Source: Arachis hypogaea | Taxonomy: Eukaryota > Streptophyta > Magnoliopsida > Fabales > Fabaceae | Reading direction: 5' to 3' | Assembly: GCF_003086295.3 (NCBI RefSeq) | Contig: NC_092051.1 | Location: 9,664,810 to 9,728,809, forward strand | DNA length: 64,000 nucleotides | Part shown: positions 1 to 10,953 of the stretch, in pieces | Layout: each line of letters opens with the position of its first letter | How positions within the stretch are numbered: position 1 is the first letter of the stretch | Translations under genes and position numbers: made by a program | Notes under the pieces: generated by a model | The model's input: the letters and a program-made list of their open reading frames with translations, nothing else | Database searches by the model: none | Told to the model about the DNA's origin: nothing

Positions 1-524
1 AGGTAAAGTATTTGTAATTTTTTATTTTTGTTTTTTATCTTAATTAATTTTGCTAATATTTTTCTATGATTTTGTTTTATATTAATTCTTTTTTATTTAT
101 TTTGATTAATAATTCTTAAGGGTATTATTATTTTATTTAAAGATAATTTAAATTTTTTGTAATATTTTTATAAAAGTTGATTAATAGGTTCTTTTTTAAA
201 ATATAGTTTTTGAAATTTTTTTATTAAGATCGTATTTTAATTTTTCTCTTTCATTCTTTGTATTAATTAATTATATTAATCTTCTATTGAAATATATTTT
301 TTTATCTACTTCTCACATTATCTTTTCTATCTTCTTTTACTTTTTTTAATTGCTCTTTTTATTTTATTTTTAATTATTTATTTTACTTTTACTTCTCATA
401 TATAGATTTATTATAATTCATCAATGTTCTTTTTGAATTTAAGTGATTTTTTAGGTTATATTGTATCATTGATGCTTTTATTTTGTTTAGTGTGGCTTTT
501 TTAGTCTGTGTTTAATATAATAAT
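1..524. other. AT-rich intergenic DNA, nothing recognised
   Basis: This stretch is dominated by T and A runs and has no open frame of interest. I see no TIR, LTR, tRNA or gene relic in it. It ends at the 9-bp duplication (CTGTAAATA, 525-533) that borders the MULE. Confidence 0.6.
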
Positions 525-533
525 CTGTAAATA

Positions 534-870
534 GGGCAATTTACGTTAGTAAATTGTTTGACCCCCAATATTACGCAAATACATTGTTTCCAAATTCAAT
601 ACGCAAATACATTGTTTCACTATTTTATGTAAACCGCTACTGGCAGTAGCGGTTTACAGGTGTGCATAAACCACTACAACCAGCCGCGGTTTATGTGTGT
701 GAGTGTGTGAGTGTAAACCGCTGCTGCCAGCAGCGGTTTACGTGCGTGTGTGTGTGAGTGTAAACCGCTACTGGCAGTAACGGTTTACGTGTGTGTGTGT
801 GTGAGTGTAAACCGCTACTGCCAGTAGCGGTTTACATGTGATGGGCTGAATGGGGCTGCCTATATAAACC
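534..870 (+). repeat. 5' terminal inverted repeat of the MULE
   Basis: It matches the inverse of 3387-3713. It contains five self-palindromic units of about 29 bp (629-657, 665-694, 713-741, 760-788, 807-835), most of the form GTAAACCGCTACTG..CAGTAGCGGTTTAC, separated by GT-rich spacers. It ends with a TATA box shared with the other TIR. Confidence 0.9.
857..870 (+). promoter_or_regulatory. TATA box in the 5' TIR, transposase promoter
   Basis: TGCCTATATAAACC lies about 65 bp upstream of the transposase start. The same string occurs in the opposite TIR, which fits the known MuDR arrangement in which TIRs act as inward promoters. Confidence 0.55.
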
Positions 871-932
871 ATAGAGGGACCAAATGTGGAGAGGTAGAGT
901 GTTATTCACAAATAGAGGGGGAGGATAGTTTT

Positions 933-2570
933 GTGGCTCTGGTTCACTGCTCTGGAAAAATTCAAAAGAGCAAAAGGCATGGTGTAAAATTCACAGATAG
1001 AGAACCGCTTAGTGTTTTTATCCGATCGTCGAATACGTTGGCGGAGATTAAGCAAAGCATATTACGAAAGTTCGGTACGTGTGGGACGAAGTGGGTAAAA
1101 AAATTATTTTACAAGATTCCCATTGACGTTGTCTCAACTGGTGTGAGATATGAGACCTTCGTGATCGGGTCGGATGAAGACTTGCAGGTCTTGTTTCACT
1201 GCAGGCGTAGTTTTCCGGAGGTGAGGATAACTGAGCTGTTTGTGAAGTTGGAAGATGGTGTGGATAGCTCTGGAGCATCGACACCTAATCCTCAGTCGAC
1301 CCCAGCTGGTGGTGCATCAACATCGATGCCTGTGGTAGCAGTGACCGTTCCGAATGCAGAGCCCGAACGTGCTGGGGCTGTTCATGCATATATTGGTCCT
1401 GTTGTTCCTGATTTTGAATGCGATGCCGGACCGGATCGAGTTGAGAATGCACTGTTTGACGATGATTCAGATGAGGAGCCTGTCGATATTGGTGGGGATA
1501 GTGATGATGATATTCCAAGAGGTGGACATTCAGCCCATGGAGGTTTCAGTTCTGAAACACAAGAGTACCCTCCCCACCTCTCTTCTTTGAACTTGGAAGC
1601 CGTCGGCTAACAGCAGAATGTAGATGCAACATTCGATGGGCAGGGGATGCATGATGGGACACCTATGACTGAATTTCAGATTGGCCAATCTTTCCAGAGT
1701 AAAGAGGAAGTCGTGTTGAGTGTAAAAGATTACAGTATTCGGCGTGGAGTTGAGTACAAGGTTATGGAGTCCGACAATCTGAAATACCAAGGGAGATGCA
1801 AGGAGTTTGGTAACGGGTGCACGTGGTTGATTCGGATAGTCATGCGGAAAAGGAAGAGCACATGGGAAGTTAGGAGGTACAACGATCCGCACACGTGTAT
1901 GGCCACATCGATATCAAGCGACCACAAGCAGCTTGATTATCATGTCATCTGTGCGAGAATCTATCCGTTGGTTCGAGCTGATGTGTCAGTGTCGATCAAG
2001 GTGTTGCAAGAGGCAACGGAGGCGACTTATGGATTCCGGCCTAGTTATCGGAAGGTGTGGTTGGCGAAGCAGAAGGCAGTAGCGCAAATATATGGCGATT
2101 GGGAGGAGTCATATGCTGATCTGCCTCGGTGGATCCTTGGGGTCACATGCACGATGGAAGGTTCCGTTGCTCTACTAAAGACGTCCCCGGTTAGGGTGGG
2201 TGACCAAGTTGATGAAGATAGAGTCTACTTTCATCGGATGTTTTGGACATTCCCTCCGTGTATTGAGGCATTCCGCCACTGTAAGCCGCTCGTAAGCATC
2301 GACGGAACACACCTCTATGGCAAGTATGGCGGGACATTGTTGTTGGCGATCGCTCAGGATGGTAACTCGAATATTTTGCCTGTTGCATTTGCACTCGTGG
2401 AGGGGGAGAATGCAGAGTCTTGGTCGTACTTTCTTTCGAACCTTAGAAGGCATGTCACTCCACAGGAAGGTATTCTCGTGATATCCAATAGACACAACGG
2501 CATCAAGGCTGCACTAGAGTCTCCCGATAGTGGTTGGCAACCTCCACATGCTTATCGGGCATTTTGTATT
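933..2570 (+). pseudogene. MULE transposase, 3'-truncated pseudogene
   Basis: A single frame runs from 933 and is interrupted by one TAA at 1608-1610 (CAA in relatives, judged from the following CAGCAG). The N-terminal third resembles the PB1-like domain of plant MULE transposases and ends in an acidic stretch. It is followed by a MuDR-type zinc-binding domain (C..C..HTC near 1797-1900) and a MULE transposase domain with the first catalytic Asp in DGTHL (codon 2301). The second catalytic Asp, normally ISDRHNGI, is Asn here (codon 2487, AAT). The frame opens with GTG where ATG is expected. After WQPPHAYRAFC the expected C-terminal half is missing and the sequence switches to antisense mobile-domain DNA. 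The SWIM zinc finger is absent. The product cannot be active. Family call is firm. Confidence 0.9.
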
Positions 2571-3255
2571 CTCCGAAAGGCATGTGGAACGTATGCGTCT
2601 CAGGACACCACCTCTCAACGAACGCACTAACCAGTGGCTCATCCAACCAGAACCATTGGTTGTTTAGCCTGGCCAAATGGTACAATCCAGCCCTCTCTAA
2701 ATACGGGATGATCCTATCATGCAAGGGCATATTCTGTTGCTGTCTCACACTGTATATACACCTAGTGAGCTACACATAACAACAAAGATATACAGAGTCC
2801 AATTAAATTCTCCTATCCTTAAAAAATTTGCCATAACTAACCGGAATAAATATATTAAACCATCAACAAATTCGCCTAAATAAAAAAAAATTCCCTAGTC
2901 ACGATAGGAAAAATAACAACACACATACTTTAATAAATAACAGCCAGAAATGTTAAAATATTATAAAGCTTTAAAATTTAAAACTTCATATCATACAAAT
3001 ACCCTAACCAAACTAAAATAATTCACTAACGTCAACTATCCCTTTCCCTAACCAGTGAACTAACATCCTAGCATGCGAAGCCTAATTTCAAACTAGAGGG
3101 AATATTCTATAAATTCTAATTCGTCTACTTAACCTACCATTTGCTGACTAACATATGCAAAGCCTAGAAAAAAATAAATGTTAACTAACCTCGTCCCCAA
3201 TAGAACCGGCAATATGCGCAACACCGTTCAGTCGGTACAGGGTCCTGCCTGCCAT
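2569..3255 (-). pseudogene. Plant mobile domain (MAIN-like) gene fragment carried by the MULE
   Basis: Two exons can be read. Exon 1 (3255-3190) starts MAGRTLYRLNGVAHIAGSIG and ends at a GTTAGT donor. Exon 2 starts at 2769 after a TAG acceptor in matching phase and contains IIPYLERAGLYHLARLN and ETHTFHMPFGE. This is the start of the plant mobile domain (PF10536, the MAIN/MAIL1 family, also found in transposons). Homology stops after HMPFGE at about 2570, where the sequence becomes antisense transposase. The remaining domain is lost. PMD proteins of Arabidopsis act in silencing and genome stability; the role of transposon copies is not established. The intron at 2770-3189 is AT-rich. Confidence 0.8.
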
Positions 3256-3386
3256 GATAACTCGCCAGAAGTCGCCGCTGAGATACCTCGGACCCGCTCA
3301 CAACTTGCTCTGACATCTCTCTAGAATTTTCTCTCTCTAAAAAACTTCACAAACCATCTAAATGCATAATCTGCGGCTACAACCAC

Positions 3387-3400
3387 GGTTTATATAGGCA
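3387..3400 (-). promoter_or_regulatory. TATA box in the 3' TIR, promoter for the mobile-domain gene
   Basis: On the minus strand this reads TGCCTATATAAACC, identical to the 5' TIR copy. It lies about 130 bp upstream of the minus-strand ATG at 3255. Confidence 0.5.
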
Positions 3401-3713
3401 AAGCAGCACACGTAAACCGCTACTGGCAGTAGCGGTTTACACTCACACACACACACACGTAAACCGCTACTGCCAGTAGCGGTTTACACTCACACACACA
3501 CGCACGTAAACCGCTGCTGGCAGCAGCAGTTTACACTCACACACTCACACACATAAACCGCGGCTGGTTGTAGCGGTTTATGCACACCTGTAAACCGCTA
3601 CTGCCAGTAGCGGTTTACATAAAATAGTGAAACAATGCATTTGCGTATTGAATTTGAAAACAATGTATTTGCGTAATATTGAGGGTCAAACAATTTAGAT
3701 GCGTAAATTGCCC
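3387..3713 (-). repeat. 3' terminal inverted repeat of the MULE
   Basis: Inverted copy of the 5' TIR with the same order of palindromic units and CA-rich spacers. Small differences, such as GCAGTTTAC for GCGGTTTAC near 3528, show independent decay of the two copies. Confidence 0.9.
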
Positions 3714-3722
3714 CTGTAAATA

Positions 3723-4343
3723 TCTATTCTATTATATAAAAATTAAATTTTTGCACTTAATGATAAAACTGTCGTGGCATGTTTCTGATGGTGTTTTTTA
3801 TTTATTTCTTTTAACTCATTAAATTCAATTTATTATAATTTCTATCAATCAATTAATTGTAATTCAAATTGAATGATTATTTTGTTACGAAATTATTATT
3901 TTCTAATCTATTTATGGGCAATACATATATTAATTATAATTGTAAATTAAGCTATTTTACATTAAATGACTTATATAACGGTCATCTCATTTATTATCAT
4001 AAATGCTGAATTAAATAAGTCATTATTACTTTTGATTTAAAATTAAATGAGAATAAAAACAGAGATACTATTTTATTTGACCTTTCGGATTTAATGGGTG
4101 TCACACTCAAATATAAATAGTGACTTCCAGATTTTGGTCTCCAACACATCAAAGCCACATTCGTAACTCTTTTTCCATAAGAGGAATTGCGATTCAACTC
4201 TATCAGGGATACAGAAGGTTTTCAAAGAACAAGGGAATGGTCTGAATTTACACGAATTCTAAATGTTCAAACTTACAATGTTGTTTCAGTTATGGTTGTC
4301 GTTACGAGAATGACTCTAATCTATACGTGTCTAAGGACTAGAA
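3723..4343 (+). mobile_element. Possible Helitron 5' end, AT-rich
   Basis: The sequence after the MULE duplication starts TCTATTCTATTATATAAAA and follows an A, as Helitron 5' ends do. It contains CGTGGCATG and GGTCTCCAACACATCA blocks that I associate with plant Helitron leaders. No Rep/helicase frame and no clear 3' hairpin-CTRR end were found. Call is tentative. Confidence 0.3.
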
Positions 4344-5525
4344 TGTAACACCCTAACTTTCAGTACGTCATGATCGTACCAAAAGTGAGGCGTTACTGAC
4401 CTGTTTTTCGTATATTTAATACTAAGCCTTTAGTTCGATTTCCTGTTTCAATTTTTAAGAAAAAGCTGAAAAGTTTTGTTTCTATTAATTAAAATCATAT
4501 ATCAAAGATCTCCAAGCAATACTAGTCACATAGTTCGTAAGAATAATAAATATCATACAAAAGAATTCAAATGAAACTCAGATACAACTCCTATCCCTCT
4601 GTATAAAATAAAATCTTAACTAACAAAGGCGAGGAAATTCTAGAAAAGCGACTCAACATATAAACTTAACTCAAATAAGACTAATAATCGCCCGCAGTTT
4701 CAAACTGAGTCTTTGAACCTGTGTCATTGAAAGGGTGGAAGATTTTGGGGTGAGAACAAACCACGCGTTTTCAGTAGGAAATGAGAATTCCGTAAGAGTA
4801 ATGAAATAAAATGCAAATAATTAACTTTACTCAATAAAACTATATTTTTATCTAACCTTTTGAAAATAAATTTTTACTATTACTTTATATAATTAATTAC
4901 CTTCTTTAAATTTTCGAACTTAAAGACAAATCTCAATCATAACCTCAGTTCTCAGTCACCTCAATACACAAACTAATAGCACGGGAAACAGATCAACACA
5001 CAAACAAATAGCAATAAGACAAACAGCACAATCACAGAGAGACAAGATAAGCAAACACAATCAAATGCAAATGTGCAAACAATGATGATTCATGTCTAGT
5101 CCTATCGCAGGTAATGAGCTCATTTGTCGGTTTCGACCCGCACCCGACGCAATCCGATTCGCAAGTCAGATAAGGCATTCCAGCGACATAACCTCTACAA
5201 ATTTTTACTTCTTGCAGGCGCTGATTCTCCAGCTAAAGTATGTGTCACTTTTTCTGGAAGCCATTCCATACACACAGGCATCTTCGCACAATCATTCACA
5301 CATAAAACTCACGGCCTCCAGTGAGCGTTACGTATCACCGTCCTCACTGAACCGTCTCTATTGTGTCAAGTAAGCGTTATGTATCGTTGTCCTCACTAAA
5401 CACTTAGCACTAAGACCCAACAACACTCAATATCTTTTCAATCACTACTCTCTGCTCTTCGATGGGGGTTACGATTCTCTCTTTCTCTCTCGGTCACTCT
5501 TTCTCTCTATTGCTCACCGAATGAG

Positions 5526-6619
5526 CAGGGGCGAAGCTAGACAATATTTAGTAGGGGGACAATATTTTTTTAGTTTTTTTATTTTAATTAAAAATAATAA
5601 CTTAGACTTAGAATTAACTTTTTATAAGATAACTGAACATATCGTATATTAAAATAATTAAACACAAATATCTCAAAATTAATTTTAAATATTATAAATA
5701 TAGGTTGTTACATACTTGCTTTTAGAATTTTTAAATACTATTTAATTTCTTTTTAAACGTTTTCTGCAAAATTATTTTAAAAATGTATTATACTTCATGT
5801 AAATAATTTAAATCACAACCATAACTTATGCAATGAAAAAATTAATAATAATATTATTAGAGTTGAAATAAGTTAAAATTTATAATTTACATAGACAATT
5901 GAGCTCAACGTTTTTTCCTTGATTCAAAGTCATCTATTATTGAGAATTTACATAGATAATAAAATAAACTTTATGCAACTTGACTAAACTCAATTTATTT
6001 TATTTTTTGTAAATCAATAATATCAATGTCACAAACAATTAATAATGAGAAAAAATTAAAAATAATACAAGGATAGCATTATAATTACATGATCATCATC
6101 TTCAATTTTTTTTAAAACCTAAATTATTATTATAAGATTATAAACTAGATAAATAAATAAATATATAAATTATTAAAAAATAAATAAAAAAATAACTTAT
6201 AAAAAAAAGAAGAATGAGAGATGATAATGAAAAATAAAGACTACTTATTATTTTTTAAGTTGTAATAATAATAATAATATAGAATGATGTTTTATTTTCT
6301 AATTGAAAAAAGAGGAAAAAATAAAAGAAGTAATTTATTGGCTTGTTGTTACTGCTCTTTCAAATTCTTTATTTTTAATATAAATTAAGATTTTTTTAAC
6401 TAAACATATAGTTCATAACCTAAATAACACACAATTTTTCAATTATTCTTTGCTGCATTAAATGAGAATTAAGAACAATCATATATTTTTTAAAAAGAGG
6501 GAGACCAGACATTATTTTAAAAAAAGGAAGTATTCTTTTATTTTTTATTATATTTATAAACAAATTTTTTTCTTTTGGGGGTCACTGTTTCCCCTATTTT
6601 ATAAGTAGCTTCGCCCCTG
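5526..6619. mobile_element. Non-autonomous hAT-type element with 8-bp TSD
   Basis: The ends are CAGGGGCGAAGCTA and its exact inverse TAGCTTCGCCCCTG. An 8-bp direct repeat, CGAATGAG, flanks it at 5518-5525 and 6620-6627. A CAGGGGC terminus plus an 8-bp duplication is diagnostic of hAT elements. The 1094-bp interior is very AT-rich with no transposase frame, so the element is non-autonomous. Confidence 0.92.
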
Positions 6620-6737
6620 CGAATGAGCTTAGCTAGATGATGATGATGTTTAATGTGATGAAAATGGTCAGGTGGCATGCTTTAGTATGTTCCACGGTTT
6701 ATGCTTTAAATATGCTTTTGTTTCCTTATGGCATTTG

Positions 6738-6739
<2 letters not shown>

Positions 6740-6788
<49 letters not shown>
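6740..6788. repeat. (TA)n microsatellite
   Basis: Uninterrupted run of about 24 TA units within the LTR-like relic. Confidence 0.95.
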
Positions 6789-6790
<2 letters not shown>

Positions 6791-6943
6791 TTGCAAGTAC
6801 AATCTCGTAATATTTTTCTTGCTTTTCTTTGTTCTTTTAATGCACCGCCGAATGGACTAGGAATAATAATGACGATATAACAATGATAGTAATACTAATA
6901 GTAATAACACTAGCGATAATAATAACGTATTATTGATAATAAT

Positions 6944-7361
6944 TGTTCGGTAGGTCGGGTACCGGACGGATCGGGTTGGTATGTTGGTTGGTAATGGGGT
7001 CTCGTCTCGTTATGAACTGCCGGTCTGGTGTAGGCGGGATCCCGAGTATTTCTTGTAGAGAGGGGGAGTGTCATCTGCAAAGACACTCTGACGCTCTAGT
7101 CAGTAATGTGCAAGCGAAAAGGGGGGAGAGTGATGTGTGACGTACCTTGGGGGAAGGGTAAAACCTTCCCCTTATATACTGTGTCAGAGGTGGGCCCTAC
7201 AAGGACAGGCCCACTTTTTCCGAGACGTTCTCCCACAATCGTAAGTGAGCTGTCTGGGACGCGTGTCCGGGTCGGTTGCGGGGCGCCTCACCCTTGACTG
7301 TCCGGGTCGGGTGGCGCTCGGGTCGGGCCGACCCGTGGAGGGTTTGGGCTAGGTCGTAACA
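6944..7361 (-). repeat. 3' LTR of the outer Tat element
   Basis: 418 bp. It shares ends and several blocks (GCAAAGACACTC, ATATACTGTGTCAGA, GACGCGTGTCCGGGTCGG) with 25584-26010, but the interior is strongly diverged. Confidence 0.85.
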
Positions 7362-7366
7362 GTGCC

Positions 7367-9049
7367 TGATGAGCAGATAATTTATACGCTTTTTGACATT
7401 GTTTTTAGTATGTTTTTAGTAGGATCTAGTTACTTTTAGGGATGTTTTTAATAGATTTTGTGTTAAATTCACATTTCTGGACTTTACTATGAGTTTGTGT
7501 GTTTTTCTGTGATTTCAGGTATTTTCTGGCTGAAATTGAGGGACTTGAGCAGAAATCAGATTCAGAGGTTGAAGAAGGACTGCTGATGCTGTTGGATTCT
7601 GACCTCCCTGCACTCAGTAAATTTTCTGGAGCTACAGAACTTGAAATGGCGCGCTTCCAATTGCGTTGGAAAGTAGACATCCAGGGCTTTCCAGAAATAT
7701 ATAATAGTCCATACTTTGGCCAAGAATTGACGACGTAAACTGGCGTTCAACGCCAGCCTTCTGCCCAAATCTGGCGTCCAGCGCCAGATAAGGATCCAAA
7801 ACCAGAGTTGAACACCCAAACTGGCACAAAAACTGGCGTTCAACTCCACAAATGGCCTCTGCACGTGCAACACTTAAGCTCAGCCCAAACACACACCAAG
7901 TGGGCCCCGGAAGTGGATTTATACATCAAATACTTACTCATGTAAACCCTAGTAGCTAGTTTATTATAAATAGGACCTCTTACTATTGTATTAGGCGTCT
8001 TTTTGACCATCTTTTGATCATCTTAGGATCTTAGGATCATCTTTGAATGCATTGTTCTTAGATCAAGGGGGCTGGCCATCTCGGCCATGCCTGGACCTAT
8101 CACTTATGTATTTTTAACGGTAGAGTTTCTACACTCCATAGATTAAGGTGTGGAGCTCTGCTGTTCCTCAAAGATTAATGCAAAGTACTCCTGTTTTCTA
8201 TTCAATTCTTCTTATTTCGCTTCTAAGATATCCATTCGCACCCAAGAACGTGATGAAGGTGATGATTATGTGTGACGCTCATCATCCTTCTCCCTTATGA
8301 ACGCGTGCCTGACAAACACTTCTGTTCTACATGAATCAAGCTAGAATGAGTATCTCTTAGATCTCCTAACCAGAATCTTCGTGGTGTAAGCTAGAATGAT
8401 GGCGGCATTCAAGAGAATCCGGAAAGTCTAAACCTTGTCTGTGGTATTCCGAGCAGGATTCAATGATTGAATGACTGTGACGAGCTTCAAACTCGCGAGT
8501 GCTGGGCGTTAGTGACAGACGCAAAAGGAGGGTGAATCCTATTCCAGCATGATCGAGAATCGACAGATGAATAGCCGTGCCGTGACAGGGTGCGTGAGCA
8601 TATTATTCACTGAGAGGAGGGGATGTAGCCACTGACAACGGTGATGCCCTTGCATAAAGCCAGCCATGGAAAGGAGTGAGACTGACTGGATGAAGATAGC
8701 AGGAAAGCAGAGGTTCAGAGGGACGAAAAGCATCTCCATTCGCTTATCTGAAATTCCTACCAATGATTTACATAAGTATCTCTATCCCTATTTTATATAA
8801 TATTCGAAAACACCATTATCACTTTATATCTGCCTGACTGAGATTTACAAGGTGACCATAGCTTGCTTCATACCAACAATCTCCGTGGGATTCGACCCTT
8901 ACTCACGTAAGGTATTACTTGGACGACCCAGTGCACTTGCTGGTTAGTTGTATCGAAGTTGTGACAATTATGAATTAAGATCAGAGCACCAAGCTCTGGA
9001 GCCATTACCAGGATTTGTTCGAGCCTGGAGATCACAATTTCGTGCACCA
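7367..9049 (+). repeat. 5' LTR of the Athila-like element
   Basis: 1683 bp, TGATGAGCAGATAATTTATACGC to GTGCACCA. It contains CTGGCGTTCAACGCCAG-type palindromes near 7741-7850 and a TATA-like ATTATAAATAGG near 7965. Confidence 0.93.
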
Positions 9050-9055
9050 AGTTTT

Positions 9056-9073
9056 TGGCGCCGTTGCCGGGGA
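9056..9073 (+). promoter_or_regulatory. Primer binding site, tRNA-Asp type
   Basis: TGGCGCCGTTGCCGGGGA lies 6 bases after the 5' LTR. It is complementary to the 3' end I recall for plant tRNA-Asp, as used by Athila elements. Confidence 0.75.
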
Positions 9074-10953
9074 TTGTTTGAGTTTGGACAACTGACGGCT
9101 CATCTTGTTGCTCAGATTGGGTAACTTTCTTTTCGTTTTCTTTTCAAAAATATTTTCAAAAATCTCTCATCTGTTTTCGAAAAAAAAATAAAAATGTTTT
9201 CAAAAATTTTATTCAAGATTTTTAAGAATGAATTCTAGTGTTTCATGAAGCATGTAAAGCCTGGCTGGCTGTAAAGCCATGTCTAAATTTATTTGGACTG
9301 AGGCTTGCAATTTGCTATCAAGAGCAAGCTAGTTGTTGCTAATCCACCTGCTGCTGATCCATGATCACCTGCTGAAGCTTGGTTGGCCATTGGCCATGTC
9401 TAGTGTTTTGGACCGGAGCTTTCTTTGAAAGCTTGGCTGGCTAGTGAGCCATGTCTAATTCCTGGACTGAAGCTTTAGACTAACATGGCAAGATTCCTGG
9501 AATTCATATTAAAAACTTTGGAATCCTTATTTTCCTTTTTCAAATTAATTTTCGAAAAAAAAAAATACAAAAAAATTAGAAAATTATAAAAATCAAAAAT
9601 ATTTTTCTGTTTCTTGTTTGAGTCTTGAGTCAGATCATAAGTTTGGTGTCAATTGCATATGCATCTTGCATTTTTCGAAAATATCATGCATTCATAGTGT
9701 TCTTCATGATCTTCAAGTTGTTCTTGGTAAGTCTTCTTGTTTGATCTTGATGATTTTTTGTTTTGTGTCTTTTCATGTTTATCATATGCATTCTTGAATT
9801 TTTTAGCGTCTAAGCATTAAAGAATTCTAAGTTTGGTGTCTTGCATGTTCTCTTTGCATTAAAAATTTTTCAAAAATATGTTCTTGATGTTCATCATGTT
9901 CTTCATAGTGTTCTTGGTGTTCATCTTGACATTCATAGCATTCATGCATGCATTCATTGTTTTGATCTAAAAATTTCATGCATTGCACCCTTTTAGTGTT
10001 TTTCTCTTGCATCATAAAAATTCAAAAATAAAAAAAAAAATATCTTTCCCTTTTTCTCTCATCAAATTCGAAAATTTGGATTGACTTTTTCAAAAAATTT
10101 TAAAATCAAATTGTTTCTTATGAGTCAAATCAAATTTTCAATTTGAAAATCTTATCTTTTTCAAAATCTTTTTCAAAAATCAAATCTTTTTCAAAAATTT
10201 TTAGTTATTTTCGAAAATTCCAAAAATGTTTTTCAAAAATGTTTTTCTTATTTTTAAATCAAATTTTCGAAAATAACATAATCAATTAATGTTTTGATTC
10301 AAAAATTTGAAGTTTGTTACTTGCTTGTTAAGAAAGATTCAAACTTTGAGTTCTAGAATCATATCTTGTGATTTCTTATGAATCAAGTCATTAATTGAGA
10401 TTTTAAAAATCAAATCTTTTTCAAAACTAATTTTATCATATCTTTTCAAAAATATCTTCTTATCTTATCTTTTTCAAAAATATCTTTTCAAAATATCTTC
10501 TCTAACTTCCCAACTTCTTATCTTTTCAAATTTGTTTCAACTAACTAACTAACTTTTTGTTTGTTTCTTAACTTTTTCAAAACTACCTAACTAACTCTCT
10601 CTCTCTAATTTTCGAAAATATCTCCCCTCTTTTTCAAAATTTCTTTTTAATTTATTAATTATTTTAATTTTTAAATCTTAATTTTCGAAAATTACTAACA
10701 TTTTTTCAAAAACCATTTTCAAAAATCACTAACTCCTTTTCAAAAATAATTTTTGAAAATTCCCTCCTTCTCTCTCATTCTATTCTATTTATTCATTCAT
10801 TAACTAACATCTCTTCCTCACATCATCACCAAATTCGAACCCCCTACTCTATCTGTGTTCGAATTTCTTCTTCTTTTCTTCTACTAACAATAAGGAACCT
10901 CTTTACTGTGACATAGAGGATTCCTCTTCTTTTCTTGTTCTCTTCTCTTTCTT
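9074..10953 (+). other. Long untranslated leader of the Athila-like element
   Basis: About 1.9 kb without an open frame. It is rich in TTTTCAAAAAT and TTTTCGAAAAT strings, especially 10080-10770, and holds two copies of AAGTTTGGTGTC (9639-9650, 9829-9840). It probably carries packaging or translation signals; none is proven. Confidence 0.7.

Larger units (their letters stand above)
534..3713 (+). mobile_element. Mutator-like element (MULE) with long TIRs and 9-bp TSD
   Basis: The element starts GGGCAATTTACG and ends with its inverted copy. It is flanked by a perfect 9-bp direct repeat, CTGTAAATA, at 525-533 and 3714-3722, which is the Mutator signature. The two TIRs are about 330 bp each and carry hairpin units and a TATA box. 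Inside are a transposase pseudogene reading inward on + and a plant-mobile-domain fragment reading inward on -. The two genes meet tail to tail near 2570, where both break off, so the 3.2-kb element looks like an internal deletion derivative of a longer autonomous MULE. Boundaries are certain to the base; the deletion history is inferred. Confidence 0.93.
4344..6943. mobile_element. Decayed LTR-like relic (Ty3/gypsy type), interrupted by a hAT element
   Basis: It begins TGTAACACCCTAAC and has a compositionally mixed body with GGGTGAGAACAAACC, AGCTCATTTGTCGG and a trinucleotide AAT-rich tail, features I recall from chromovirus-like LTRs of legumes. No coding frame is present. It holds the hAT element 5526-6619 and is cut on the right by the Tat element starting at 6944. 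Family and exact ends are uncertain. Confidence 0.35.

Noticed and set aside
629..835. CRISPR-like array in the MULE TIR
   Set aside because: The repeats are hairpins inside a terminal inverted repeat of a plant transposon, spacers are simple GT runs and no Cas gene could be expected.
7562..7892. Open frames in both LTRs on the minus strand rich in LNAS/ERQF-like strings
   Set aside because: They arise from reading the CTGGCGTTCAACGCCAG palindromes and are repeated in both LTRs without a protein-like pattern.
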